A DNA stretch of 64,000 nucleotides from Pseudomonadota bacterium (GCA_018362935.1 JAHALQ010000005.1:76268-140267), one strand, 5' to 3'. Shown: positions 25,502 to 34,243, counted from the stretch's first letter. Notes: generated by a model not told the origin, from the letters alone. Numbers and translations are program-made.

Positions 25502-27229
25502 ATGAAGAATGCCAGAATATTTGCTTTTGCTGCTCTGTTGAGCCTGTGCGGAACAGCCCGTGCCGCGGTTGTTCCTGAATATGCCACCAACACCTATAAG
25601 AATCACGAATTGTCGCGCGCCGAGCAAAAATGCATTGACGAAGGCTATAAGATTACTTATGCCAACTGTTCCAATCAGACGGCGCCGGCCGAACGCTGCC
25701 CGCATCACGATTCGTACTACCGCAGTTGTTCTCAGGAGCAATGGTGCCGCAATAATAATTTTACCTTCCTTGAAAAAGACTGCAAAATCCCGCTTTATCC
25801 GCACAAAATGTGCGATAACAAGTTCCCGCTTTACCGCGTTTGCATCGAAAACATCGGCAAAGCCTGTGAAGACAAGGGCTTTGTCCATAAGGACAAATGC
25901 CAGCTCAATGACAAAAAGTGCCCTTATTCGCCCGAATACGGCAAATGCTGCGACAATTGCCCGAAATTCACGCATTCCGTAAATGCCGTCCCCGAGGGCT
26001 ATGTTGCCTTCGGCGAAACCTGCACCACCTGTTCCGGCGAAGTCAAAACCAACATCAGGCCGGCAGAATGCGAAGGTTTCCAGAACTGCCGGTACGGGCC
26101 GATGAGTTCACAGACGCCATCCTGCCTGCAAGGAAAGAAGACCTTGTACAGCCTTTGCAAAACCGACGCTATGGTCTGCCAGGAAAAAGGCTTTATCGTC
26201 AATTCCTGCGCGGACACGGAAGACGCTTTTGATTGCCCCGAAAATCCGAGCTTTAAGCATTGCAAAATCAATTGCCTTAAACTGGCGCGTATCGACAATC
26301 CCGAAGCCGATGTCTTTGGCGCCGACCAGGAAAACCCCATTCTTGACGTAACCAAAAATGAACTGATATCCGTCGTCGGGATGATTGACAAAGACTGCCG
26401 CAACCTCGGGCGCCCGACACTCACTTTCCGCATTAACAAAAGCAATCTCGAACAATATGCCGGACTGTTCGACCGTTATATTGCCGACGTCAACATCAAT
26501 CTCATATTTGAAGAACCGGTCACCCTCTCGGCCAACGGCAAATACCGCAATGTCAAAATAACCGCGCAGGGCGAATTTGCCGGTTGCCCGCTCAGCGGCC
26601 ACAAAACCGAAATTCTCGGCACTGTCAGTTTTAACAACTTCCCGAATATTTGCACCAATTTTACCGTCTTCCCCAATGCCAAGCTGCTGACCACCGGCAG
26701 TATCAAAGGCAATGTGGATGTCGGCAAAGACGCGGCTCTCGGCATCAAGGGCGACCTCAACGGCGCGCTCAAGGCTCAAAGTTTTGCCGAGATTTTCATT
26801 AAAGGTCAGTTGAACTACACGGACGAACTAAATAATAACCTTGATAATGAAAGTATCGTCTTTGGCTGCAACTCAAAAATAAAAATCGGCGGCGGCATCA
26901 ATGCCAAAACGTCCAATGTTGTCATCAAACAGTGGAGCAAGCTTGACACCCCCTATATCAAAATTACCTCAACCAGTGACAACACGAGCCTGCCAAACAC
27001 TTTGTCAAGCATACATCTGTACAAGTATGCCAAATTGTTCAGCACCTATGAACAAACCGTTTTTCCGCTGGTTGAAAACGACGACGCGCAGTGTGACGAC
27101 AAATATTACCGGCATCTTGGCTCCGCCACTGACGCCGCGCTGCAGGAATTCAGCCTGGAACCGTCCAATCGCGGCGAAGACAAATGGCAGTGCCGCAGCC
27201 TCACTTTCAAACAGCAGGAGTGTAACTAA
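25502..27229 (+). CDS. Exported four-repeat cysteine-rich protein with beta-helix-like C-terminus
   Basis: 575 residues with a signal peptide (residues 1 to about 22, ending GTARA). The N-terminal half has over 40 cysteines in four imperfect repeats: KCIDEGYKITYANC..., WCRNNNFTFLEKDC..., ACEDKGFVHKDKC... and VCQEKGFIVNSC..., each C-x(11-13)-C-x(7-9)-C-x(7-9)-C. The C-terminal half (about 330-480) has regularly spaced glycine-strand turns, such as GSIKGNVDVGKDAALGIKGD, resembling bactofilin-like or other beta-helix proteins. No family assigned. Likely secreted or surface exposed and disulfide-bonded. AT-rich gap upstream; 3' end abuts the convergent 27232 gene. Confidence 0.8.
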   Translation: MKNARIFAFAALLSLCGTARAAVVPEYATNTYKNHELSRAEQKCIDEGYKITYANCSNQTAPAERCPHHDSYYRSCSQEQWCRNNNFTFLEKDCKIPLYPHKMCDNKFPLYRVCIENIGKACEDKGFVHKDKCQLNDKKCPYSPEYGKCCDNCPKFTHSVNAVPEGYVAFGETCTTCSGEVKTNIRPAECEGFQNCRYGPMSSQTPSCLQGKKTLYSLCKTDAMVCQEKGFIVNSCADTEDAFDCPENPSFKHCKINCLKLARIDNPEADVFGADQENPILDVTKNELISVVGMIDKDCRNLGRPTLTFRINKSNLEQYAGLFDRYIADVNINLIFEEPVTLSANGKYRNVKITAQGEFAGCPLSGHKTEILGTVSFNNFPNICTNFTVFPNAKLLTTGSIKGNVDVGKDAALGIKGDLNGALKAQSFAEIFIKGQLNYTDELNNNLDNESIVFGCNSKIKIGGGINAKTSNVVIKQWSKLDTPYIKITSTSDNTSLPNTLSSIHLYKYAKLFSTYEQTVFPLVENDDAQCDDKYYRHLGSATDAALQEFSLEPSNRGEDKWQCRSLTFKQQECN

Positions 27230-27231
27230 GG

Positions 27232-27729
27232 CTATGGGTTGACATTGGGCGAATATATGGTTTCCGGATTACTCGGATTGCCGATTGCCTTAAGATCCTT
27301 AACCGGATAGGCCTGTACGTCATAAACCATGCCGTCGGCTTCCATAAGAGTATTTTGGAACTGTTTGCCCAGATTTTCCGATGAGGCGTTGCCGTCAGGC
27401 TGCGCCTTTTCTGCTTTCTGAAGTTCTCCCGCCGTCGGTGCAGACGCATTTATCCCGGCCGGGAGCTGCGCCGGCTGCCCGGGCTCTGCAATGACTTCCG
27501 GCAGCGGATTACCCAGCGGATTGACATTATTGTCCGGCTGTTCGACAATCACCTCGTCGGTCTTCCCGTCCGGACGCCGGGATTTTCCGAACACGACCGT
27601 CGGAGCCGTTTCCGTCTGCATTTGCGCATTTTCTTCTTGTATCCCTTGAGCCTGCGCCGGCCTTGAACCGCTGTTTACCGCACAGGCAATCCACAACAGC
27701 ATCGCAAAATTTTTCATCATTTCCGACAT
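27232..27729 (-). CDS. Small exported proline/asparagine-rich protein
   Basis: 165 residues with a signal peptide (MMKNFAMLLWIACAVNSGSR, cleavage after PAQA). The mature protein is low in predicted structure, rich in Pro, Asn, Gln and Glu, and contains only short ordered stretches such as TVVFGKSRRPDGKTDEVIVE and MVYDVQAYPVKDLKAIG. A strong ribosome-binding site (GGAGGATTTTAAATG) supports expression. No family recognised. Ends 2 bp from the convergent cysteine-rich gene. Confidence 0.65.
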   Translation of the reverse strand: MSEMMKNFAMLLWIACAVNSGSRPAQAQGIQEENAQMQTETAPTVVFGKSRRPDGKTDEVIVEQPDNNVNPLGNPLPEVIAEPGQPAQLPAGINASAPTAGELQKAEKAQPDGNASSENLGKQFQNTLMEADGMVYDVQAYPVKDLKAIGNPSNPETIYSPNVNP

Positions 27730-27848
27730 TTAAAATCCTCCTCCGCTGCTTATTAAATAGTCACGCTTTAACCAAAAACAAGGGGGATTAAGAATCTCTT
27801 AAGCCTTTTGCGCTACACTGGATAAATCTGGAATAAGGAGAACAGTAA

Positions 27849-28022
27849 ATGTCCGAATTAGGAGCCCTCAGCAGTTACGCGCTGGCCATTCAGCAGACTC
27901 AGATGAGCCTGATAAAAAACAGTGCCGAAATGCAGCAAAAACTTGTTGAGGTATTATTTGAAGACAACCGCAGCGTTCCGGCATCTTCCGATGTCGGGCA
28001 AAACGTCGACGTTTCAATTTAG
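27849..28022 (+). CDS. Small YjfB-like helical protein
   Basis: 57 residues (MSELGALSSYALAIQQTQMS, then helical to residue 43). AAGGAG lies 8 nt before the ATG. The pattern of an N-terminal Ser/Ala-rich helix, I-K-N-S-A-E-M-Q, then K-L-V-E-V-L resembles the short YjfB family (putative motility protein), whose role is not established. The last residues are disordered and acidic. It converges on the 28019 membrane gene with a 4-bp overlap of stops, a sign of real tight packing. Confidence 0.6.
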   Translation: MSELGALSSYALAIQQTQMSLIKNSAEMQQKLVEVLFEDNRSVPASSDVGQNVDVSI

Positions 28023-28336
28023 AAACTGAGCATTATAATAAACGAAATTGTCAGGCCGCAGGCGAGAACAAATTTGACAATTCCGCCCAGCCCCGCAAAT
28101 ATCATCGCGGTATAATCCAGATTAACGCCGTCGTCTTTATAGACTTTCTTAAACAAAAATACATGGGCAAAAGAAATCAGCGCCGCCAGAGCGTATAAAT
28201 GATAATCGCTGAACAGCTCGCGCATCTGCTCCGCATCCATCCGAATCATGCAGTAGACTGCCAGAAAAATTCCCAGTAATACCATCGGGTTTAAAATCGC
28301 GCCCGACGTAAACAGCGCCATAATACCTTTAATCAT
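28019..28336 (-). CDS. Small three-helix membrane protein
   Basis: 105 residues with three predicted membrane segments (about 12-30, 45-62 and 75-102) separated by short charged loops (RMDAEQMRELFSDYH, KKVYKDDGVN). No motif or family recognised. AGGATT precedes the start. It follows a 71-residue gene by 9 bp, so the two may form a small operon. Inner-membrane location is predicted. Confidence 0.65.
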   Translation of the reverse strand: MIKGIMALFTSGAILNPMVLLGIFLAVYCMIRMDAEQMRELFSDYHLYALAALISFAHVFLFKKVYKDDGVNLDYTAMIFAGLGGIVKFVLACGLTISFIIMLSF

Positions 28337-28345
28337 AAATTAATC

Positions 28346-28561
28346 CTAACGGGTTTCCCAAACGCGGCGGCTTAAATATCTGCCGTCTGCCGCTTTCATA
28401 TTAGTCGGCCAGACACAGCGGGTCGTTCCGTTGCTGCCGCTGAAACGGACTTCCGAATCTTTCATCCGGGCAACCACCAGCGAAGCTATCCCCCGGCTCT
28501 GTATGCCGACTTTGCGTCCGCGCTGCCAGTCAAATAAAGACCTGTCGATTGTTTTCTGCAT
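28346..28561 (-). CDS. Small hypothetical protein
   Basis: About 71 residues, basic, starting MQKTIDRSLFDWQRG. The second half (VRFSGSNGTTRCVWPTNMKA, then ADGRYLSRRVWET) has strand-like alternation and a Gly-Ser-Asn turn. No family recognised. GGGAG lies 9 nt before the ATG at 28561, better than for the ATG at 28570. Closely followed by the 28336 membrane gene. Coding status rests on the ribosome-binding site, spacing and lack of a competing frame. Confidence 0.45.
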   Translation of the reverse strand: MQKTIDRSLFDWQRGRKVGIQSRGIASLVVARMKDSEVRFSGSNGTTRCVWPTNMKAADGRYLSRRVWETR

Positions 28562-28624
28562 CCTTGTCATCTCCCTGAAAGAGCTTTATCTCCTCCAGTC
28601 TAGGCTCAATTAGTAAATAAAAAT

Positions 28625-29986
28625 TTAAGATTGGGCATCGCGCAGTTTTTCAATCAGTGCCAACAAACGCCTGCCTGCTTCGTCAACTTTGGCGGCATTG
28701 CTGCCGCAGACCCACACGCGGATAAGCGGTTCGGTGCCTGACGGATGGATAACCGCCCGGCCGCAATCGCCCAGATTCCGCCGACATTCTTCCAACAAAG
28801 ACTGCACTTCGGTGCTCAGCGCAATCGGTTTCACCTGTTCACGGCTGTTCAGCCGCGGATTTTCAAAAAACAAATGTTCAAATTCAAACAGCGGAAAAAT
28901 CTCGCTCATTTTTTTGCCGGAAGCCTTAAGCCCTTCTGCCAAAACCAGTGATATTATCAACGCATCGCCGGAACGGCTGTAATCCGACAAGACGATATGT
29001 CCAGATTCCTCGCCGCCGACCGCACCGCCTGTTTCACACATTTTTTCGACGACCGGACGTTCGCCGACCGGCGTGGAATAATAGTCCAGCCCGAGCTTTC
29101 CGCGCACAAATTTCTCCAATCCGGTATTGGACAGGATTGTCGATACCACCGGGCGCCCGCGATTCACGCCTTTTTGCTCCAGATACTGGGCCAGAAAAGC
29201 AATCAGCTGTTCGCTTCTGACCAATTCGCCTTTCTCGTCGCAGACTTTAATCCGGTCTCCGTCGCCGTCAACGGCTATCCCCAAGTCAGCGCCGAAAGCC
29301 CTGACTTCTGCCAGCATATTTTCCACATGCTGTGACCCGCAATCGCGGTTGATGTTATAACCGTCGGGTGAACAGGCAATTGCCTTGACATCGGCGCCAA
29401 GCTCGGCAAACAATTCCGGCATTATTGCCGAAAAACAGCCGTTGGCACAGTCAAGTACGATTTTCAGGCCTTGCAGCGGTTTGCTGCCCTCGGCGGTTGA
29501 CAGAGCAATTTGCTTATATTTGTTCAAAACTTCGTCCGAACAGCTTTTGCACCCGATTTTTTCGGCTTCGAAAACAAAATTATTTTGCTCAATCAAGGCT
29601 TCAAGCCGCGCAGTCATCTCGTCGGAAAACTTATTGCCGTCAGCCGCAATCAGCTTAATGCCGTTGTCATGATACGGATTATGCGACGCGGTAATCATCA
29701 CTGCCATATCGACGCCAAGCTGCGGGGTCAGGCTGGTGACCGCCGGAGTCGGCACCACCCCGAGCGACATAACATCAATGCCGGAAGACAGAAAACCGGC
29801 GCTGAGCGCCGCCTCGAGCATATCGCCGGATATGCGGGTATCTCTGGCAATCGCAACTTTTTTCTGTTTGTCACAAATCAGGACAGACGCGGCTGCGGCC
29901 AGCCGAAAAGCAAAATCCGCGTTCATCGGAAAAACATTAGCAACACCGCGAACCCCGTCAGTTCCGAACCATTTGTTTTTAGCCAT
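28625..29986 (-). CDS. glmM: Phosphoglucosamine mutase GlmM
   Basis: Interconverts glucosamine-6-P and glucosamine-1-P for UDP-GlcNAc, peptidoglycan and LPS synthesis. 453 residues: KWFGTDGVRGVAN at the N-terminus, the phosphoserine loop MITASHNPYHDNGIKL (Ser101), the Mg loop VDGDGDRIKV, the sugar loop GEESGH and the C-terminal phosphate site HPSGTEPLIRVWV. The TASHNP plus GEESGH combination separates it from phosphomannomutase. No close partner; the RNA/XRE unit lies before its start. Confidence 0.96.
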   Translation of the reverse strand: MAKNKWFGTDGVRGVANVFPMNADFAFRLAAAASVLICDKQKKVAIARDTRISGDMLEAALSAGFLSSGIDVMSLGVVPTPAVTSLTPQLGVDMAVMITASHNPYHDNGIKLIAADGNKFSDEMTARLEALIEQNNFVFEAEKIGCKSCSDEVLNKYKQIALSTAEGSKPLQGLKIVLDCANGCFSAIMPELFAELGADVKAIACSPDGYNINRDCGSQHVENMLAEVRAFGADLGIAVDGDGDRIKVCDEKGELVRSEQLIAFLAQYLEQKGVNRGRPVVSTILSNTGLEKFVRGKLGLDYYSTPVGERPVVEKMCETGGAVGGEESGHIVLSDYSRSGDALIISLVLAEGLKASGKKMSEIFPLFEFEHLFFENPRLNSREQVKPIALSTEVQSLLEECRRNLGDCGRAVIHPSGTEPLIRVWVCGSNAAKVDEAGRRLLALIEKLRDAQS

Positions 29987-30138
29987 GGCAAATCTCCGTA
30001 GTCATTGTTTTCAGTTATTGTCGCAGATACAGCGCAAAACTCAATCAATGATAAAGAGATATTCACTTCTTTTCGAGTCGCCATTTTAAATGGGTTCAGT
30101 AATTTCTGTATTAGCTGGCCGCTATACGCCTTTTTTAA
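29987..30138. other. Gap between glmM start and RNA unit copy 2
   Basis: Should contain the minus-strand glmM promoter. Otherwise I see only AT-rich sequence and a segment (TTCTGTATTAGCTGGCC near 30103) that recalls the arm of the palindrome family. Confidence 0.4.
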
Positions 30139-30167
30139 TTGCTTTTCAATAAAAGAGTTTTTATACT
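30139..30167 (+). promoter_or_regulatory. Promoter of structured RNA, copy 2
   Basis: TTGCTT (30139-30144), 17 bp, TATACT (30162-30167). The same spacing and -10 as copy 1 at 8348-8376. Confidence 0.75.
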
Positions 30168-30173
30168 GCTTTT

Positions 30174-30338
30174 GCTTGCGACGTGTTGCCGCAGCGGAGT
30201 GTAGTAACTCCTTCACAGTAAAGAACAACTCCTTATCTGGGGAGCCGGGGGAATAAGCGTGCCTGCACGACGAAGAACCCGGACTGTTCTGTGACAGTCT
30301 TCTAACTCCCCGCCTTTGATTTTTTAAAGGCGGTTTCA
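30174..30338 (+). ncRNA. Unrecognised structured RNA, copy 2
   Basis: Second copy of the RNA at 8383-8550. The paired elements are retained: GGGGAG/CTCCCC, CCGGG/CCCGG, CGTG-CCTG-CACG (CATG-CCTG-CATG in copy 1) and ACTGT/ACAGT. It ends in CCGCCTTT...AAAGGCGG (30310-30333), where the stem differs from copy 1 but stays paired, followed by only TTTC. AACTCCTT occurs twice here (30206-30213 and 30227-30234). The downstream gene is truncated, so conservation of the RNA suggests that it matters on its own or that the deletion is recent. Confidence 0.65.
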
Positions 30339-30341
30339 ATC

Positions 30342-30473
30342 GTCTGCGACTTGTCCGCCGATACCATTGAACGGATTGAAAACGGCTTGGGTGTTTCAAT
30401 CAGAAAATATATTCACCTGCTGCGCTATTATCACAAAGAGATAAAAGTTGAACTGGTTGATTACAACCAATAA
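30342..30473 (+). pseudogene. 5'-truncated XRE-type gene
   Basis: Codons 30342-30470 read VCDLSADTIERIENGLGVSI and continue RKYIHLLRYYHKEIKVELVD to the stop. This is colinear with residues 35-77 of the intact protein at 8577-8819. The start codon, ribosome-binding site and first 34 codons are missing: the RNA terminator hairpin runs straight into the middle of the gene. The deletion removed about 135 bp relative to copy 1. The remaining half helix-turn-helix cannot be translated from an obvious start. Confidence 0.8.
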
Positions 30474-30532
30474 ATAACAGGCACAACGCCAAAAAGCTCG
30501 GAGAACTAGATGAGCCATTATACGGGCTTTCC

Positions 30533-30660
30533 GGAAAGCTTGGAGTTTGAGCTTTATAATAAAAATTTAGGGCGGCGAAAGCGGAGTGTACTTTAGTGCG
30601 TACATGAGCATTTCGCCGACCCGCTAATTTTGTATTAGAAAGCCAAAATACAAGCTTTCA
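30533..30660 (-). repeat. Stop-codon-flush palindrome 3, after ftsH
   Basis: Nearly identical to palindrome 2 (8880-9005) including about 60 bp further left, but the tip reads GGAGTGTACTTTAGTGCGTACATGAG. It starts about 20 bp after the ftsH stop on the transcribed strand. With the promoter, RNA and gene fragment it forms the second copy of a roughly 0.5-0.65 kb unit. Confidence 0.85.
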
Positions 30661-30680
30661 ACTAGACGAGCTTTTCCCTG

Positions 30681-32546
30681 CTATACTTCGGGTAACGAAC
30701 TATGCACCCTCTTCTCTTCCGGCACCGGAGATTCGGAAGACTTGTCTATCGGTTTGCCGTCAAGCAGGTCTTTGATTTCGTCGCCGGTCAGGGTTTCATA
30801 TTCCATCAGCGCCGAAGCCAGAGCTTCCCAGTCCTTTTCGTGCTCTTTAAGAAGCTGCGTCGCCTGCTCATGCGCGGTAACAACCAGATTTTTAATCTCG
30901 GCGTCAACCAGACGGGCGGTCTCTTCGCTCATGTTTTTGCTCTGCGTCACAGACTTGCCGAGAAAAACTTCGCCGGTATTTTCCGCATAAAGAACCGGGC
31001 CGAGCTTCTCGCTCATTCCCCATTCCGTTACCATAGAACGCGCAAGGTTGGTCGCCGCGGCAATATCCGAAGACGCGCCGCTGGTTACTTTCTTGGCGCC
31101 GAACTTAAGTTCTTCGGCAACGCGGCCGCCCATCATGATAATCAGGCGCGACAGCATCTTAATCCGCGAATAGGAATACTGGTCTTTTTCCGGCAGCTGC
31201 TGCACCATGCCGAGTGCCCGCCCGCGCGGAATAATCGTCGCTTTGTGAATCGGGTCGCTGTCTTCGACAAACAGGGAGCAAATCGCATGCCCGGCTTCAT
31301 GATACGCCGTCAGCCGTTTTTCGTTTTCATCCATTGCCATAGAGCGGCGTTCGCTGCCCATCAAGACCTTGTCTTTGGCTTCGTCAAAGTCTTTGGATGT
31401 CACTTTATGCTTGTTTTTGCGCGCGGCCAGCAGAGCGGCTTCATTAACCAGATTCGCCAAATCGGCGCCGGAAAAACCGGGCGTGCCGCGGGCAACCACC
31501 GACAAATTGACATCGCGTGCCAGCGGAACGTTACGGGCGTGGACTTTCAAAATTTCTTCGCGGCCTTTCTTGTCCGGATTCGTCACCGTGACCTGGCGGT
31601 CAAAACGCCCCGGGCGCAACAGCGCCGGATCCAAAACATCCGGGCGGTTGGTCGCCGCAATCAGAATAACGTTTTCATTGGCTTCAAAACCGTCCATTTC
31701 GACCAGCAGCTGATTCAGCGTCTGCTCGCGTTCGTCATTGCCGCCGCCCAGACCGGCGCCGCGATGGCGGCCGACCGCGTCAATTTCGTCAATGAACAAC
31801 AGGCAAGGCGCGTTTTTCTTAGCCTGCGCAAACATATCGCGCACGCGGCTCGCGCCGACGCCGACAAACATTTCGACAAAGTCCGAACCGGAAATAGAAA
31901 AGAACGGCACATCCGCTTCGCCGGCAACAGCTTTTGCCAACAGGGTTTTGCCGGTACCCGGAGGGCCGACCATCAAAACGCCTTTCGGAATTTTTCCGCC
32001 CAAACGCTGGAATTTCTCCGGGTCTTTCAGGAAGTCGATAATTTCTTCCAGCTCTTGCTTGGCTTCGTCAGCACCAGCCACATCGGCAAAAGTCACCTTT
32101 TTGGTATTTTCAATCAACCGCGCGCGCGACTTTCCGAAGCTCATTGCCTTGTTATTGCCGGAATTGGCCTGCCGCATAAAGAAAATCCAAACGCCGATAA
32201 GCAGCAGCATCGGGAACCACGAAATCAGCATCCCCCACAAATTGTCGGAAGTATTGCTTTCCGGCTGAGCCGAAACCTTAACGTCGTTTTTGCGCAGCAT
32301 TTCGACCATGGTCGGGTCAAACGGCGCGTAAGTATAGAAACGCTTGCCGTCAGTATAGGTACCCGAAATGCTGGCGCCTTCAATTGTCACTTCGGCAATT
32401 TTTTTGTTTTCGACATGGTTCATAAATTCCGAAAAAGCGAGCTTTTCCGAATTGACCCTGTCACCGCCCGGCACAAACATGTTCATTGCTGCCGAAAGCA
32501 GAATAAAGGCCACAACCCAGACAATAATATTTCTTGCGTTTCTCAT
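30681..32546 (-). CDS. ftsH: ATP-dependent zinc metalloprotease FtsH
   Basis: Membrane-anchored AAA+ protease that degrades unassembled membrane proteins and short-lived regulators. 621 residues: two membrane helices (about 7-24 and 108-127) flanking a periplasmic domain, Walker A VGPPGTGKTLLAKAV, Walker B LLFIDEIDAVGRHRG, the SRH region RPDVLDPALLRPGRFDRQV and the zinc site TAYHEAGHAICS. The C-terminal tail is charged. tilS, a frequent upstream partner, is absent here. Confidence 0.98.
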   Translation of the reverse strand: MRNARNIIVWVVAFILLSAAMNMFVPGGDRVNSEKLAFSEFMNHVENKKIAEVTIEGASISGTYTDGKRFYTYAPFDPTMVEMLRKNDVKVSAQPESNTSDNLWGMLISWFPMLLLIGVWIFFMRQANSGNNKAMSFGKSRARLIENTKKVTFADVAGADEAKQELEEIIDFLKDPEKFQRLGGKIPKGVLMVGPPGTGKTLLAKAVAGEADVPFFSISGSDFVEMFVGVGASRVRDMFAQAKKNAPCLLFIDEIDAVGRHRGAGLGGGNDEREQTLNQLLVEMDGFEANENVILIAATNRPDVLDPALLRPGRFDRQVTVTNPDKKGREEILKVHARNVPLARDVNLSVVARGTPGFSGADLANLVNEAALLAARKNKHKVTSKDFDEAKDKVLMGSERRSMAMDENEKRLTAYHEAGHAICSLFVEDSDPIHKATIIPRGRALGMVQQLPEKDQYSYSRIKMLSRLIIMMGGRVAEELKFGAKKVTSGASSDIAAATNLARSMVTEWGMSEKLGPVLYAENTGEVFLGKSVTQSKNMSEETARLVDAEIKNLVVTAHEQATQLLKEHEKDWEALASALMEYETLTGDEIKDLLDGKPIDKSSESPVPEEKRVHSSLPEV

Positions 32547-32638
32547 ATTGGTTCCTCAAAACAGGTTAACTGACTTTCTATATATAAGTTTTTTATTTGC
32601 AAAACTCAAGCACGAATGTTCACCCGCCCCCAGCCGAT

Positions 32639-32666
32639 AAAAAAACGGCCGGGATCCCGGCCGTTT
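32639..32666 (-). terminator. Terminator after DsbA-like gene
   Basis: AACGGCCGGG-AT-CCCGGCCGTT, a very stable hairpin followed on the minus strand by TTTTTTTA; 22 bp past the stop. Confidence 0.92.
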
Positions 32667-32688
32667 CGATACATTTTCAAACTAAAGA

Positions 32689-33414
32689 TTATTTAGCCTG
32701 ATTAATGGCATCCTGAAGAACGCCCTCATCCAGAGTTTGAATGATTTTTCCGTTCAGAATCAAAGTCGGAACGCCGTTAACCTGGATTTTGGCAGCCAGA
32801 TTAGAAGTCTCGTCCAAAGCCTTGTTGACTTTTTCAGATTCCATATCGGCTTTCATTTTTTCCAGATCGACACCGGCCTTAACAGCGGCTTCGTCGATTT
32901 TGGCTTCGGTCAGAGGACCGCTGATTTCAAAAATAGCCGTATAAACTTCCGAGAACTTGCCCTGCTCTTTAGCGGCCAGAGAAGCCTTGGCGGCATACTT
33001 AGACATCGGTGACAGGAATGCCAGAGGTTTGGCGACAACTTTCAAATCGTCGTTCTTGGCCAGAACATTTTTCAAAACCGGATAGATTTTGTGGCAGTAG
33101 CCGCAGGAATAGTCAAAGAATTCAACCAAAACGACCTTGCCGTCCGGATTTCCGAGGAAACCGTCAGCCGGATTTTTGGTCAGTTCTTCTTCGCTCTGAG
33201 CCAGAAGTTCCTGCGCTCTTTTCTGAGCTTCTTCTCTCTGTCTGGTCTCATAGTTCTGCATAGCCTGGATAATCATTTCCGGATTTTCGTTCAGGGCCTG
33301 TTCGACACTGACCGAATTACCGCCCTTGTTGCAGCAGACAATGCACATAACCAATGCGGCAATGGCAACGACCAGCGCTGCCAGAGATACATATACAGCA
33401 TTAATTTTATTCAT
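32689..33414 (-). CDS. DsbA-family thiol-disulfide oxidoreductase, membrane anchored
   Basis: 241 residues. An N-terminal membrane helix (about 6-26, ending in VMCIVCCNKGG), a charged coiled-coil-like linker (ETRQREEAQKRAQELLAQSE), then a DsbA-type thioredoxin fold with active site DYSCGYCHKIYPVLK and cis-Pro motif VNGVPTLILNGK. Resembles Com1/ScsC-like proteins that introduce or shuffle disulfides in exported proteins. The cysteine-rich exported protein at 25.5 kb would be a plausible client, which is inference. GAGGAA before ATG 33414 decides the start over an ATG at 33444. Confidence 0.85.
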   Translation of the reverse strand: MNKINAVYVSLAALVVAIAALVMCIVCCNKGGNSVSVEQALNENPEMIIQAMQNYETRQREEAQKRAQELLAQSEEELTKNPADGFLGNPDGKVVLVEFFDYSCGYCHKIYPVLKNVLAKNDDLKVVAKPLAFLSPMSKYAAKASLAAKEQGKFSEVYTAIFEISGPLTEAKIDEAAVKAGVDLEKMKADMESEKVNKALDETSNLAAKIQVNGVPTLILNGKIIQTLDEGVLQDAINQAK

Positions 33415-33583
33415 GTTAAATTCCTCAAAGTTATTTATTATCAACTCATCTAATCTAACAAACTATTAGATATTTACAAGCGGAAAATAATATTTATTTA
33501 TTAGATTTGTTAAAATGGTAAATTATTTTTTCATAAATGAGTGATATATCTGACTTAAGTTTAAACCTTTAGAAAGCTGTAAA

Positions 33584-34243
33584 ATGTTTCATATTAACGT
33601 ATCTCTTTTTTCCAAAACCAAAAGCCTTGAAAATAAAATCGACTTTTTCCATGACAAGCTGCTTGACGCGGCCATGACATTTAAAAAAGCGGTTCGCGTC
33701 TTTCTCGACGAAGGGCGCAGCGAAGACTATAAAAAACTGTCCAAACAGGTCAAACAGATTGAGCACGACGCCGACAACCTGCGCCGCGAAATTGAAAACA
33801 GCCTTTATGCCGAAAACCTGATTCCCGATTTGCGCGCCGACGTTTTGCACCTGGTTGAGAACCTTGACAAAGTCATCAATAAGTTTGATGAAGTGACCTA
33901 TATGTTTTATATCGAAAAACCCGAAGTCGACCAAGCGTACCATATTCGGATTAACGAACTCTGCGACCTCAGCGCCGAATGCGCCGAAAACATGGCCAAA
34001 GCCAGCCGCGCCTTTTTCCGCGACCTCAGCTCGGTACGCGACTATTCGCAAAAGGTCTACTTCATTGAACATGAATCCGACATCAGCGCCGACAATCTGC
34101 GCAAAGCCGTCTTTGATTCTGAACTGCCGTTGGCCAACAAGCTCCAGTTGTCAAACTTCATCAACGAAATTGCCGATATCGCCGACATTGCCGAAGACTT
34201 CATTGATGAACTGCTCATCTTCACGATTAAGAGAGATATTTAA
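33584..34243 (+). CDS. DUF47/PhoU-like phosphate transport accessory protein
   Basis: 219 residues, all helical, of the DUF47 (TIGR00153) family that is nearly always encoded with a PiT transporter and resembles PhoU. Motifs: KLSKQVKQIEHDADNLRREI, with E-H-x-A-D metal-binding residues, and a second FIEHESDISADNLRKAVFDS. Likely a cytoplasmic regulator of the transporter. Its stop is 2 bp before pit, so the two are coupled. Confidence 0.9.
   Translation: MFHINVSLFSKTKSLENKIDFFHDKLLDAAMTFKKAVRVFLDEGRSEDYKKLSKQVKQIEHDADNLRREIENSLYAENLIPDLRADVLHLVENLDKVINKFDEVTYMFYIEKPEVDQAYHIRINELCDLSAECAENMAKASRAFFRDLSSVRDYSQKVYFIEHESDISADNLRKAVFDSELPLANKLQLSNFINEIADIADIAEDFIDELLIFTIKRDI

Noticed and set aside
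28689..29360. Plus-strand frames across glmM
   Set aside because: Overlap a full, conserved glmM on the other strand and show no ribosome-binding site.
30702..32573. Long open frame opposite ftsH (similar ones opposite rpoB near 53320-55170 and uvrC near 44811-46508)
   Set aside because: Frames antisense to highly conserved genes; no ribosome-binding site, no family pattern, amino-acid composition typical of mirror frames of GC-balanced codons.
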